DNA from: Ruminococcus sp. | Lineage (GTDB): Bacteria > Bacillota > Clostridia > Oscillospirales > Ruminococcaceae | Length of the DNA stretch: 64,000 bases | Assembly: GCA_017525915.1 (NCBI GenBank) | Contig: JAFXSC010000022.1 | Coordinates: 372,001 to 436,000, forward strand | Direction: 5' to 3' | Shown here: positions 1 through 8,528 of the stretch, piece after piece | How positions within the stretch are numbered: the first letter of the stretch is position 1 | How the letters are laid out: each line of letters starts with the position of its first letter | The notes under the pieces: generated by a model | What the model was told of the DNA's origin: nothing | What the model saw: the letters and a program-made list of their open reading frames with translations, nothing else | The model's database searches: none | Made by a program: the position numbers and the translations under genes

Positions 1-217
1 TCTCGTTATCGCCGTTGGTTATCATGTTGAATATCGCATTCCTCTCGGCGCAAATGCCAAGTGTGGAACAGGTGTCGATGCAGACACCGGTGTATATCTT
101 TCCGGACTTGCTGAGAACTGCCGCAGAGACTTCTCCGGCGGTAACATATTCAGATACGCGGCGCGGTGCGAGCACCGCCTTTGCCGCCGCGTACATTTCT
201 TCCCATATCTTATCCAT
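1..217 (-). CDS. Cytidine deaminase-like protein, N-terminal part
   Basis: Only the first 72 codons lie in the window; the gene continues past base 1. The product resembles small zinc-dependent nucleoside deaminases of the cytidine or blasticidin-S deaminase type, which hydrolyse the exocyclic amine of a pyrimidine nucleoside. Visible is the first half of the active site, Cys56-Ala57-Glu58, the zinc-ligand plus proton-shuttle motif, preceded by a GVCIDT stretch typical of the family. The second zinc motif (PCxxC) would lie outside. The ATG at 217-215 follows the hisF stop by 3 bases, so it is probably the last known member of the his operon. Its substrate cannot be inferred. Confidence 0.75.
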   Translation of the reverse strand, partial: MDKIWEEMYAAAKAVLAPRRVSEYVTAGEVSAAVLSKSGKIYTGVCIDTCSTLGICAERNAIFNMITNGDNE

Positions 218-220
218 AGC

Positions 221-976
221 TTACCTCACAATAACGCCCTTGCCGCGGCAGTAGTCCTTGACCTGTCCCACGGTGAGCTCTTTGAAGTGGAATAGTGAAG
301 CCGCAAGCGCAGCTGTTGCTCCTGTCTTCTCAAATACCTCGTAGAAATCGTTTATCTTGCCTGCACCGCCGCTTGCAATGACAGGTATCGAGCAATTGTC
401 GCAGACTGCCTTCAGCATGGGAATGTCGAAGCCCTCCTTGGTGCCGTCAGCATCAATGGAGTTGAGGCATATCTCCCCTGCCCCAAGCTTTTCTATCGTG
501 TGTACCCACTCGATGAGGTCGAGCTTCATATCGACCCTTCCGCCGTTGATATAGACGGTCCACTTATTGTCAGCGACCTTCTTCGCGTCAATGCCGACAC
601 ATATGCACTGACTTCCGAAGATGTCAGCACCGTCCTTTATGAGCTGCGGATTCTGCACAGCCTGAGAGTTCACGGATACCTTGTCGGCTCCGGCTCTGAG
701 CGCCTCGCGGATATCGTCAACTGTCTTGATGCCTCCGCCTACTGTCAGCGGAACGAATACCTTCTTTGCAGTATCGCGCACCACATCAAGGAACACACCG
801 CGCCCCTCAAATGATGCCGTGATATCGTAGAAAACTATCTCGTCCGCGCCCTGTTTATTATACTCGGCAGCGCACTCGACCGGGTCACCCACGTCGCGCA
901 CTCCTTCAAAATTCACGCCCTTGACTACCTTGCCGCTCCGCACGTCAAGGCAGGGGATTATTCTCTTTGCAAGCAT
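221..976 (-). CDS. hisF: Imidazole glycerol phosphate synthase, cyclase subunit HisF
   Basis: HisF (251 aa, usual length) takes ammonia delivered by HisH and converts PRFAR to imidazole-glycerol phosphate plus AICAR, the branch point with purine synthesis. It is a cytoplasmic (beta-alpha)8 barrel. Asp11 in the CLDVRSG segment and an aspartate near residue 130 (VGIDAKK) match the catalytic pair of the family, and the C-terminal IASGGAG phosphate-binding loop is present. AAGGAGG stands 6 bases before the ATG. Its partner hisH is about 3.6 kb upstream in the same operon rather than adjacent; unrelated genes are inserted between. Confidence 0.97.
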   Translation of the reverse strand: MLAKRIIPCLDVRSGKVVKGVNFEGVRDVGDPVECAAEYNKQGADEIVFYDITASFEGRGVFLDVVRDTAKKVFVPLTVGGGIKTVDDIREALRAGADKVSVNSQAVQNPQLIKDGADIFGSQCICVGIDAKKVADNKWTVYINGGRVDMKLDLIEWVHTIEKLGAGEICLNSIDADGTKEGFDIPMLKAVCDNCSIPVIASGGAGKINDFYEVFEKTGATAALAASLFHFKELTVGQVKDYCRGKGVIVR

Positions 977-994
977 TTTTCAGCCTCCTTATTA

Positions 995-1396
995 TCATCG
1001 TTCAAACGGCTTATTGAATGAGCCTATCTCAATAAGATTGCCCTCGGGGTCAGCTATATAGCATGTACGCTGTCCCCAAGGCTCTGTTTCAGGTTCCAGC
1101 ACAGGTACAGCGCCCTTTTCAACTGCCTTCCGGAACTGTTCGTCTACCTCGTCAAAGGTATCAACGTACAGCGCAAGCTCAGTGTGACCATTCAAGCCCT
1201 TGATATACTCATACTTTCTGCCGGTCATCTTCTCAAAATCCCTGCGTTCGTAGAGCAGGAACAGCGTTCCGTCCTTTATCAGATACACGTTCGAGGTGTC
1301 CTCGTCCTCCTTTATCTCAAAGCCGAGGACGTCCCTGTAAAAGCGTATCATTCTGCCCATCTCCTCAACAAACAACCCGAAACCGTCAAGTCTCAT
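995..1396 (-). CDS. VOC/glyoxalase-fold protein
   Basis: A 133-aa single-module protein of the vicinal oxygen chelate superfamily (glyoxalase I, bleomycin resistance, dioxygenases). Two beta-alpha-beta-beta-beta modules are recognisable: residues 1-55 with FYRDVLGFE, and 70-130 with YIADPEGNLIEIGSF, the usual C-terminal signature containing the last metal-ligand glutamate. A histidine and glutamate in NGHTEL could supply other ligands. The reaction is not predictable from sequence. It lies between hisF and an unknown gene with short gaps, so it is probably co-transcribed with the his genes, but nothing ties it to histidine synthesis. Confidence 0.85.
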   Translation of the reverse strand: MRLDGFGLFVEEMGRMIRFYRDVLGFEIKEDEDTSNVYLIKDGTLFLLYERRDFEKMTGRKYEYIKGLNGHTELALYVDTFDEVDEQFRKAVEKGAVPVLEPETEPWGQRTCYIADPEGNLIEIGSFNKPFER

Positions 1397-1409
1397 TCCT
1401 TACACCGCC

Positions 1410-2153
1410 TTAGTTTTCTTCCATGTATACCTTATGAGTGCGGAGCTTTTCAACGAAGTCCGTAAACCTGCCGTCCTCGATGACACTCGCGCTGATAAAG
1501 GGAAAGCGCTCCGCTATCTGCTCATTAGTCATTGTCTTGTAGAAGTTCCTCGGCAGATCATGGTGAAAGGTTCCCCCGAAGGTGTTCCCTGCCGATGAGC
1601 CAGGCGAGCTGACCTCCTCCTCGACCTGCATACTGCCGTCACGGGCAATGACGATGCTCTTGACCGTCGTCTCCTGCGCCGGTTCAAAATAGAAGTGCGA
1701 AATAACGGTATCCGACGGTCTGAAATGAAGTCCTTGCTCCGACGCGAAGTTCTCCGCAAAAGAGTCAAAGCTTCCGCGAATCAGGGTATCATTCTTTTTC
1801 AGCAGAGCTTCAAGCTCCGGCGTCATATCAATATGCGTCACGGAATCCGGAAGAATAAGCTCCCGGAGCGTTCTGAGCTGCAATAGGAACGCCGTATCTA
1901 TTTCTGTGTATCCGTAGTCGAGCTTGCATTTGAGCGTATCCTCGATGAACAGCGAAATATCCTGCGGAAAACTCCGCTTAGCCTCAACTCTGCCGAGAAA
2001 CTCCTCAAGCTTGCCCTTGTCATCTTCAAGCCTTCCGCCGCCCCATGCCGTCAGTTTCAGCTCATAGTCGGAATCCAGCTCATAGCTGAGCAGTCCCGAG
2101 CCGATGGAGATATTGCCGCTTTTACTCAGCCTTTTTGTATCGCTCACAGTCAT
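1410..2153 (-). CDS. Unrecognised protein with a short leucine-rich-repeat-like stretch
   Basis: I do not recognise a family for this 247-aa product. Around residues 100-150 a stretch of the form LRELILPDSVTHID followed by a phenylalanine-rich turn resembles one or two BspA-type leucine-rich repeat units, which are common in gut Clostridia. There is no signal peptide or membrane segment, so it should be cytoplasmic. I place the start at the ATG 2153-2151: GGAGG lies immediately before it and the ATG overlaps the GNAT stop as ATGA, implying translational coupling. A longer reading back to 2192 lacks a ribosome site. Confidence 0.7.
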   Translation of the reverse strand: MTVSDTKRLSKSGNISIGSGLLSYELDSDYELKLTAWGGGRLEDDKGKLEEFLGRVEAKRSFPQDISLFIEDTLKCKLDYGYTEIDTAFLLQLRTLRELILPDSVTHIDMTPELEALLKKNDTLIRGSFDSFAENFASEQGLHFRPSDTVISHFYFEPAQETTVKSIVIARDGSMQVEEEVSSPGSSAGNTFGGTFHHDLPRNFYKTMTNEQIAERFPFISASVIEDGRFTDFVEKLRTHKVYMEEN

Positions 2154-2680
2154 TCCTCCTGCTTTTTTATTGTCATGCGGCATCTGTCCCACGATTCGTC
2201 CCCGAATATGAACGCGCCCTCATCAGTACCGCAGTATTGAAAGCCAACGTTCTCGTAACAGCGTTTCGCTCCGGTGTTGACTGAAAGTACACAGAGACTT
2301 ACCCGCTCAGCGCCGGTGAACTCAAATGCGTACTTAACGGCAAGCCTTAACATAGCCTTTCCCACACCCTTGCCGCGATGCGAGGGGTCAACCATTACGA
2401 ATTTAAGCATACCTTCGTTCGTCTCAGTGTTTACCGAATAGCAGAAAAACCCGACAGGTCTGCCTTTGGCGGAAGTCACCACAAACGGCGCATCACCGCA
2501 GCGGACTGCGATATCGTCCAGCAACCGGCGGAATTCCTCACGCTCTATCGGGAATCTTGTCCTGTCCGCACACCACATAGCGTGCTCGCGGCGGTCAGTT
2601 ATCCAACTGCTGATTATATCAAAATCAAGTGCAGTGACATACGGTCTGAGCCTCAGGCTCTTACCTTCGGGCATACTCAA
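2150..2680 (-). CDS. GNAT-family N-acetyltransferase
   Basis: A 176-aa acyl-CoA-dependent acetyltransferase of the GCN5 superfamily. The acetyl-CoA pyrophosphate loop is visible in the middle (DPSHRGKGVGKAML, the Q/RxxGxG/A motif), followed by the usual C-terminal strand with NTGAKRCYENVGFQ. The substrate, small molecule or protein, is unknown. The start overlaps the 3' end of hisA by about 20 bases (ATG at 2680 or, two codons later, 2674), and its stop overlaps the next gene by ATGA. It is therefore embedded in the his operon between hisA and hisF. Confidence 0.9.
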   Translation of the reverse strand: MSMPEGKSLRLRPYVTALDFDIISSWITDRREHAMWCADRTRFPIEREEFRRLLDDIAVRCGDAPFVVTSAKGRPVGFFCYSVNTETNEGMLKFVMVDPSHRGKGVGKAMLRLAVKYAFEFTGAERVSLCVLSVNTGAKRCYENVGFQYCGTDEGAFIFGDESWDRCRMTIKKQEE

Positions 2681-3386
2681 CAGCCTCTCTCAGGTCAAGT
2701 GTTCCCTTGTATATGGACTTGCCGCAGATAGTTCCGTAAAGTCCCATTTCCTTGCAGGCGATTATATCGTCCATAGTGTGAACTCCGCCGGAAGCAACTA
2801 TATCCGCTCTGCCCTCGGTCGCGTCAGCAAGCTTTCTGAGCTGCTCGCGGTTCACACCGGAAAGCGTACCGTCCTTCGATATATCGGTGAAGATGAACGT
2901 CCTTACACCGGATTCTATCATCTTGTCTGCAAGGTCGATGTAATGTACATTCGAGCTTTCGAGCCAGCCCTCAGTTGCGACCATTTCGTTCATAGAGTCT
3001 ATCCCTACAACTATCTTGTCGCTTCCGAACTTCTCAACGGCTTCGCGGACAAGCTTCGGATTTTTCAGTGCAACAGAACCGAGGATAACTCTTGTGATAC
3101 CCATTTCAAGATACTCGCGAATGGTCTTTATACTCCTGATACCGCCGCCCAGCTCGACCTTCAGCCCGGTCTTCTCGGCAACGTCTGTATATATCTTCGT
3201 GTTGACAGGTCTTCCCTCTTTTGCACCGTCGAGGTCAACCATGTGTATCCACTCCGCACCTGCCGCTTCAAAGCTTTTTGCAGTCTCGAGATAGTCGGCA
3301 GCCACCTTTTCAACGGTGGAAAAATCGCCCTTATAGAGACGTACACAATTGCCGTCCTTAATATCTATCGCAGGAAATATTATCAT
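2661..3386 (-). CDS. hisA: ProFAR isomerase HisA
   Basis: HisA (241 aa) performs the Amadori isomerisation of ProFAR to PRFAR, the substrate of HisF/HisH. Asp8 in FPAIDIKDG and the aspartate in FTDISKDGTLSG match the two catalytic aspartates, and VVGID plus IVASGGVHT mark the barrel repeats shared with HisF. The ATG overlaps the stop of the upstream flavodoxin gene as TAATG, so translation is coupled to that gene, which is not a normal his gene. Confidence 0.97.
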   Translation of the reverse strand: MIIFPAIDIKDGNCVRLYKGDFSTVEKVAADYLETAKSFEAAGAEWIHMVDLDGAKEGRPVNTKIYTDVAEKTGLKVELGGGIRSIKTIREYLEMGITRVILGSVALKNPKLVREAVEKFGSDKIVVGIDSMNEMVATEGWLESSNVHYIDLADKMIESGVRTFIFTDISKDGTLSGVNREQLRKLADATEGRADIVASGGVHTMDDIIACKEMGLYGTICGKSIYKGTLDLREAVEYARR

Positions 3387-3922
3387 TATTTTTCTCCTTT
3401 ACTTTTGATAAGGTCAATAAGCGGTTCAATGTACTTTTTGTCGGTCCAGTCACATTTCTTGTCCTTTGCATCAAGGAACGGCTTTTCCCAGGCACTTATC
3501 TCAGCAGGGTCTTTCTTTGAAAGCATCTTGATATAGAGCTTGCACATAGCCTTGTCGCCGAATTTCATACCTTCGAGGTCCCACATTCCCGGACCGTAGA
3601 ACATCGGTATCCCGGAGAGTTCGTCTTTAAGGTTCTTTTTCCTTACGGATTCGATGACCTCTTCGTCATAAGGTGCAGCACCGCAGCAAAAGACGCATAC
3701 CTTTTTGCCTCTCAGACGGCTTATGTTCTTCCTGAGAAATGTGATGCCGGAGATGGAAGAAGCGTAAACACCCCCGCCAAGCACTACAACATCGAACTTC
3801 TCAACTATGTTTATGTCCGCTTTTTTAGTCTCAACTATTTTAAAGCCTGTCTCTTCGGCTATCCATTCCGCATACTTTTTCGATGCGCCGTACTTGGACT
3901 GGCAAAGTATTATCCCTCTCAT
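3386..3922 (-). CDS. Flavodoxin-domain protein
   Basis: A 178-aa protein with an N-terminal flavodoxin fold: the segment after residue 7 (CQSKYGASKKYAEWIAEETG) is the FMN phosphate loop, and VVLGGGVYASSISG is the second FMN loop. It resembles the HemG/flavodoxin-like group in Clostridia. The C-terminal third (YKMLSKKDPAEI and after) is a poorly conserved tail. It lies between a phosphatase gene and hisA with 3-base spacing and TAATG overlap, so it belongs to the his transcript. No redox partner is visible and the role is unknown. Confidence 0.85.
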   Translation of the reverse strand: MRGIILCQSKYGASKKYAEWIAEETGFKIVETKKADINIVEKFDVVVLGGGVYASSISGITFLRKNISRLRGKKVCVFCCGAAPYDEEVIESVRKKNLKDELSGIPMFYGPGMWDLEGMKFGDKAMCKLYIKMLSKKDPAEISAWEKPFLDAKDKKCDWTDKKYIEPLIDLIKSKGEK

Positions 3923-3925
3923 TAT

Positions 3926-4615
3926 TTACCTCGTCAATTTGTTTCTTATCATATCAGCGTGTTCTGCTGTCAGCCCGATACATTCAAGGTATCTCCCGGC
4001 TGTACCGAACCGCTTCGTAAACAGGTCAATAAATCCGTTCATGCTTTTCTCATTGGCAAGCACGATATCTCTGTCCACATCGGGGTGAGCTTCGAGGAAC
4101 GCATTCAGCTTCTCCCTGTTGTACTCGCGGCTGAGAATGTAATCGCTAACGATATCCTCTCTGTCAGCTCCGCACAGCATGAGGATTATTGCACTCACAA
4201 CACCTGTACGGTCTTTGCCGGCTGTGCAGTGGAACAGAACTCCGTTTTCAGCCTCCGCAAGAAGCTTCATCACCTTTGGCATATTCTCTGCCGCAGCTAT
4301 GTCCATATATGAATGCGGAACAGCTTCAAGGCTTTCCGGTACTCCGCTTCCCTCAGTTATCGGGAAATGGTGATACTCAAATCCGGGAATATCAGCAAGA
4401 ATATCCAGTGTCCTTAGTCTTTCCGCTTCCGTCCGCATATCTATTATCACAGTGATGCGGTTCGCAAGGAGCTTCTCGACGTCTTCGGAAGCCGGACAAA
4501 CCGGAACATCGCTGCGCCAGAATACGCAGTTTTTCGTTATGCTTCCGTCAGCTGTTTTTATGCCGCCAAGCTCTCTTGTATTAGCCGAAGATGAAAGAAG
4601 GCTCTTGTATGTCAT
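3926..4615 (-). CDS. Tyrosine/dual-specificity-type protein phosphatase
   Basis: A 229-aa enzyme of the bacterial Cx5R phosphatase group (IphP/LipA-like, Y_phosphatase3). The nucleophilic loop is Cys130-Thr-Ala-Gly-Lys-Asp-Arg136, preceded by histidine and followed by Thr-Gly. RELGG in residues 14-18 is the N-terminal family signature, and DMRTEAER around 60-67 is the usual WPD-like region of this subfamily. Its ATG overlaps the hisH stop by 4 bases, so it is translationally coupled within the histidine operon. Members hydrolyse phosphotyrosine, phosphoinositides or small phosphomonoesters. A role as the missing histidinol-phosphatase is possible but unproven. Confidence 0.88.
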   Translation of the reverse strand: MTYKSLLSSSANTRELGGIKTADGSITKNCVFWRSDVPVCPASEDVEKLLANRITVIIDMRTEAERLRTLDILADIPGFEYHHFPITEGSGVPESLEAVPHSYMDIAAAENMPKVMKLLAEAENGVLFHCTAGKDRTGVVSAIILMLCGADREDIVSDYILSREYNREKLNAFLEAHPDVDRDIVLANEKSMNGFIDLFTKRFGTAGRYLECIGLTAEHADMIRNKLTR

Positions 4616-5217
4616 ATAAGCTCTCCGAAGCTGCGGAGTATCTTCAAGCCTGTCTCGCCGGATTTCTCCGGATGAAACTGCGCTCCGAAAACGTATTTGC
4701 CGTCAAAGACAAGCGCAGGAACACGTCCGCCGTACTCGCTGTATGCGGCGATATTCCGGTCATCGCACTCAGCCTTGTAGGAGTGTACGAAGTACACGAA
4801 CTCGTTATCTCCCACATTTTTCAGAAGCGGACAGTCATTGAGCTTTTCGAGCCTGTTCCAGCCCATGTGAGGTATTATAAGACCGGGAGCTTCCATTTTG
4901 CGGACGCTTCCGGGAATAAGTCCAAGGCCCTCGCACTCACCGAACTCGTAGCCCTTTTCAAAAATGAGCTGCATTCCAAGACATATACCGAGGAAGGGCT
5001 TGCGCGATGCCTCCTCTTTGATAGTGTCCACAAGTCCCGTAGCTTCGAGCTTTTTCATTGCCGCCGGAAATGCTCCCACACCCGGAAGTATGACCGCATC
5101 GGCGTCCCTGACGGACTTCTCGTCGCTCACAAGCGCATTTTCAAGTCCGAGGTAGTCCAGCGCATTCTTCACACTGAAAATATTGCCTGCACCGTAGTCG
5201 ATAATGGCTATCATCAC
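4612..5217 (-). CDS. hisH: Imidazole glycerol phosphate synthase, glutaminase subunit HisH
   Basis: HisH (201 aa) is a class I glutamine amidotransferase that hydrolyses glutamine and channels ammonia to HisF. The nucleophile elbow FLGICLGMQ carries the cysteine near residue 78, and QFHPEKS near residue 180 supplies the histidine and glutamate of the triad. It starts with MMIAIIDYGAGN as usual. The ATG overlaps hisB by 4 bases and the stop overlaps the phosphatase gene by 4 bases. Confidence 0.97.
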   Translation of the reverse strand: MMIAIIDYGAGNIFSVKNALDYLGLENALVSDEKSVRDADAVILPGVGAFPAAMKKLEATGLVDTIKEEASRKPFLGICLGMQLIFEKGYEFGECEGLGLIPGSVRKMEAPGLIIPHMGWNRLEKLNDCPLLKNVGDNEFVYFVHSYKAECDDRNIAAYSEYGGRVPALVFDGKYVFGAQFHPEKSGETGLKILRSFGELI

Positions 5218-5813
5218 AGAACTCCTTTCGTGGAAAGGGTCGAACCGTCAGTGTTGTATGTGACCGCCGTTCTGAGAGCGTGTGCGACTGCCTTGTAAAC
5301 AGCTTCCGCCTTGTGGTGGTCATTGCTGCCGTAAAGAAGATTGATGTGCAGCGTCATTCCCGAATTGAAAGCAAATGCACGGAAAAACTCCTCCGTCATG
5401 CAGAGGTCATAGCTTCCGCAGCTCTGATTGCTGAATTCGCAGTTGAATACGAGGAACGGTCTGTTGCTGAGATCGAGACTCGCCATTGCAAGCGACTCAT
5501 CCATCGGGATATAGGCAGTACCGTAACGGACTATGCCGGACTTCGTGCCGAGCGCCTTTCCGAGCGCCTGACCGAGAGCGATACCGGTATCCTCTATCGT
5601 GTGGTGGCAGTCAACGTTGAGGTCGCCTGTGACCCTGATGCTCATGCTGATGCCGCTGTGTACCGAAAGTGCTGTGAGCATATGGTCAAAAAAACCTATG
5701 CCTGTGTCAATGTCAGCCATTCCTTTTCCGTCAAGTGTTACTTCAATTCTGATCTGCGTCTCCTTGGTTGAGCGTTCGACCGCTCCGGAGCGTACTGCAT
5801 ATTCTGTGCTCAT
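5214..5813 (-). CDS. hisB: Imidazoleglycerol-phosphate dehydratase HisB
   Basis: A 199-aa monofunctional IGP dehydratase, making imidazole-acetol phosphate from the HisF/HisH product. The two metal-binding motifs are present, CHHTIEDTGIALG (first) and DHHKAEAVYKAVAHAL (second), along with GIGFFDHML. There is no fused histidinol-phosphatase domain as in Escherichia coli HisB, so that step must be done by another protein. It overlaps hisC and hisH by 4 bases each. Confidence 0.97.
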   Translation of the reverse strand: MSTEYAVRSGAVERSTKETQIRIEVTLDGKGMADIDTGIGFFDHMLTALSVHSGISMSIRVTGDLNVDCHHTIEDTGIALGQALGKALGTKSGIVRYGTAYIPMDESLAMASLDLSNRPFLVFNCEFSNQSCGSYDLCMTEEFFRAFAFNSGMTLHINLLYGSNDHHKAEAVYKAVAHALRTAVTYNTDGSTLSTKGVL

Positions 5814-6868
5814 TTCCTGAAATACCTCCTTAACGCTTCTTTTACCGCAGCGTTCTCGGCTTCTGTACCTGTCGTGATCCTGATAAAGCCCGGGAACTTG
5901 CGTATCGCTATTGAGTTATCGAGAAGATACTCGTATATCTTCTGGAACTCAGCTGTTTTTATGAATACGAAATTTGTACACGGCTCATAGACCTTCTCAA
6001 AACAGCTGAATTCAGCATCGAGAGCCTTGATATCAGCGTAGAGCTTTTTGGTGGAAGCTACGATCGCGTCCCTGCACTCTGCGAGATACTCCTTCTCAGA
6101 AAGTATTTCCGATACTATGGTCTGAGCCACGGAATCGTTATTATACGGCGACTTTGCAGCTCTCAGAGCTGTGGTGATAGTCTTGTTCGCAATTGCAAAG
6201 CCGAATCTCACCGCCGCCATTCCGATAGCCTTTGAGCAGGTCTTGAGTATAAGCAGATTGTCATAGTTATTGACCTCCGGCAGGAGCGACTGATCCCAGA
6301 AATCCATATAAGCCTCATCGAGGATCACAAGACAGCCGTCAAGTGCGGAAACTATCTTCCTTACGTCATCTTTTTTCAGTCCGAGTGAAGTAGGGTTGCA
6401 TGGATTGGAGAAGACAAGTCCCCTTGCGCCGTTCTCCTTGCAGAATGCAATGAGCTTATCGGGGACGATCGTGAGGTCTTCCTCCTTCTGGTAGGTCGCT
6501 ACGTTCACCTCATAGAGCTGTGCATAGAACTGATACATCGAGAAATCGTGGGAAACGTTCACAATAGTGTCGCCCTTCTCGAAGAAACAGCTTGTGATTA
6601 TGCTGATAAGCTCGTCTGAGCCGTTTCCGGCACTGATAAGTTCCTCCGGTACTCCGTAAAGCTCCGAGAAAGCCTTTGTGGGCTTGGTCGAAAGGCAGTC
6701 CGGATAGCGGTTGAAGTCCAACTGAAAAATGCTTGTGCATATCTTCTTTTTCAGCTGATCTGTGAGGTTGAAACAGCTCTCATTTGCATCGAGCCTTATA
6801 TTGTAAGTGCCTGTTATCGGGTCATACGGTACCAGATCAACAAGCTTTTTGTTCAGTTTATAACTCAT
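5810..6868 (-). CDS. hisC: Histidinol-phosphate aminotransferase HisC
   Basis: HisC (352 aa) is a PLP aminotransferase of fold type I, converting imidazole-acetol phosphate to L-histidinol phosphate with glutamate. Visible features are LDANES near residue 28, the FSNPCNPTS segment, the aspartate in VILDEAYMDF and the PLP lysine in LKTCSKAIGMAAVRFG. A ribosome site and a 65-base gap separate it from the upstream small membrane protein gene. Confidence 0.95.
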   Translation of the reverse strand: MSYKLNKKLVDLVPYDPITGTYNIRLDANESCFNLTDQLKKKICTSIFQLDFNRYPDCLSTKPTKAFSELYGVPEELISAGNGSDELISIITSCFFEKGDTIVNVSHDFSMYQFYAQLYEVNVATYQKEEDLTIVPDKLIAFCKENGARGLVFSNPCNPTSLGLKKDDVRKIVSALDGCLVILDEAYMDFWDQSLLPEVNNYDNLLILKTCSKAIGMAAVRFGFAIANKTITTALRAAKSPYNNDSVAQTIVSEILSEKEYLAECRDAIVASTKKLYADIKALDAEFSCFEKVYEPCTNFVFIKTAEFQKIYEYLLDNSIAIRKFPGFIRITTGTEAENAAVKEALRRYFRK

Positions 6869-6933
6869 ACAATTTCCTTTCTGAAAAAACGCTTTTAGGG
6901 CGGTAAATGTTCCGCCCCATTGCGTTTATATCT

Positions 6934-7242
6934 TTACCTCTGCCGAGATATCAGTGAATTGCCCGTAAGTAATGCAATAAGAAACACCACAGTAAACAGC
7001 ACAGTTATCAGTACCATTATGACGGAAATTCCAACTACGATCGGACTGTTATGCTCCTTCTTCTGAGTTTTCAGGTCAATGAAGTTTTTCACTGCAAATC
7101 CGCTGTAAACGGCAGAAATAAGCAGAAAAATGACAGTTGCGGTGTCCATGTCACTGAATATGACGAGCAGTACTGTGTATATCACCGGCAGCGCTGCACC
7201 GACTGCGGCAAACAGCAATACCTTTTTGCGGTCGTTATCCAT
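6934..7242 (-). CDS. Small three-helix membrane protein
   Basis: A 102-aa protein without a recognised family. Three hydrophobic segments are visible at about residues 8-29, 34-52 and 67-93, separated by a charged stretch (DLKTQKKEHN). The ATG overlaps the hisD stop as TAATG, so it is translated with the histidine genes. Nothing in the sequence shows a function; a transport role would be a guess from context only. Confidence 0.75.
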   Translation of the reverse strand: MDNDRKKVLLFAAVGAALPVIYTVLLVIFSDMDTATVIFLLISAVYSGFAVKNFIDLKTQKKEHNSPIVVGISVIMVLITVLFTVVFLIALLTGNSLISRQR

Positions 7243-8528
7243 TATTCAAATCTGACCTTGATCGCGTTTGCGTGAGCAGTAAGTCCCTCGCGCTCAGCTA
7301 TGAGAACGATATCGTCTTTTGCAGCACGGAGAGCCTCCGCAGTGTAGTAGGTATAACCTGTGCGCTTTGTGAAGCTTGCAACTCCGAGCGGCGAGAAGAA
7401 ACGTGCAGTACCGCTTGTGGGAAGGACGTGGTTAGGACCGGCATAGTAGTCGCCGAGCGGCTCTGATGCGTAGTGTCCGAGGAAGATAGAACCGGCGTTG
7501 TCGAGACTTCCAAGAAGCTCGAACGGGTTCTCCATGAGGACTTCAAGGTGCTCGGGAGCGATGCGGTTCGCAAGCTCAACACACTTCTCACGGCTGTCCG
7601 CGATAATGATAGCACCGTAGTCCTCCAGTGACTTCTCGATTATCTCGCGGCGTGAGAGGTACTGCTTCTGGCGGTCGATCTCCTTGATAGTATCATCGGC
7701 AAGCTTTTCGCTGGTAGTTACCATTATTGCGGAAGCAAGCTTGTCATGCTCAGCCTGCGACATGAGGTCTGCGGCTGCGAATTTCGGGTCGGCAGTCTCG
7801 TCAGCGATGACAAGTATCTCGCTCGGACCTGCTATCATGTCGATATCAACAACGCCGTAGAGCAGCTTCTTTGCTGTGGCTACATATATGTTTCCGGGAC
7901 CTACTATCTTGTCACACTTAGGGATCTCCTCAGTGCCGTATGCAAGCGCTGCGATAGCCTGTGCACCGCCGGAAAGGAATACTCTGTCCACACCGCAGAT
8001 AGCTGCCGCAACGAGTATATCCTTGTTTGGAGTGCCGTCCTTTAGGGGCGGTGTTACCATAATTATCTCCTTAACGCCCGCTATCTTAGCAGGGATAGCG
8101 TTCATCAGTACGCTCGAAGGATAGGCAGCGGTGCCGCCGGGAACGTAAAGTCCCACTCTTGTAAGTCCGCGCACTCTCTGACCAAGTATAACACCGTTTG
8201 CCTTTGGTGCGATAAAGCTCTGCTGCACCTGTCTCTGGTGGAAGTCAGCGATATTCTCCTGCGCGTTCAGAAGTGCATTGACAAACTCCTCATCAGCCTC
8301 GGTAAGAGCGTCGTTTATGACCTCTCGCGGCACCTCATAATACTGCGGAAGATTGCCGTCGAACTTCAATGTATAGCCCTTTACAGCCTCATCACCGTTC
8401 TGTCTTACGTTCTCTATTATCTCGGTAACGACCTCTGTTACCTTCTTATTTGTTTCGCCGCTGCGCTTTTCAAGCTCGGCGAGGAAATTAACTTCGTCTG
8501 TGCCGTTTGCAAATATCTTCTTCATCAC
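7242..8528 (-). CDS. hisD: Histidinol dehydrogenase HisD
   Basis: HisD (428 aa) is the zinc and NAD-dependent enzyme that oxidises L-histidinol twice to L-histidine, the last step of the pathway. Signature regions are DMIAGPSEILVIAD, SQAEHDKLASA (zinc ligands), APEHLEVL with the catalytic Glu-His, and the C-terminal SGTARFFSPLG. It overlaps hisG by 4 bases. Confidence 0.97.
   Translation of the reverse strand: MMKKIFANGTDEVNFLAELEKRSGETNKKVTEVVTEIIENVRQNGDEAVKGYTLKFDGNLPQYYEVPREVINDALTEADEEFVNALLNAQENIADFHQRQVQQSFIAPKANGVILGQRVRGLTRVGLYVPGGTAAYPSSVLMNAIPAKIAGVKEIIMVTPPLKDGTPNKDILVAAAICGVDRVFLSGGAQAIAALAYGTEEIPKCDKIVGPGNIYVATAKKLLYGVVDIDMIAGPSEILVIADETADPKFAAADLMSQAEHDKLASAIMVTTSEKLADDTIKEIDRQKQYLSRREIIEKSLEDYGAIIIADSREKCVELANRIAPEHLEVLMENPFELLGSLDNAGSIFLGHYASEPLGDYYAGPNHVLPTSGTARFFSPLGVASFTKRTGYTYYTAEALRAAKDDIVLIAEREGLTAHANAIKVRFE

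Noticed and set aside
2466-3536. Long plus-strand open frame of 356 codons opposite hisA and the GNAT gene
   Set aside because: It lies antisense to clear genes, has no ribosome site or family resemblance and is a mirror of minus-strand coding bias. Other plus-strand frames (for example 13284-14174, 28354-29391, 59524-60540) were rejected for the same reason.
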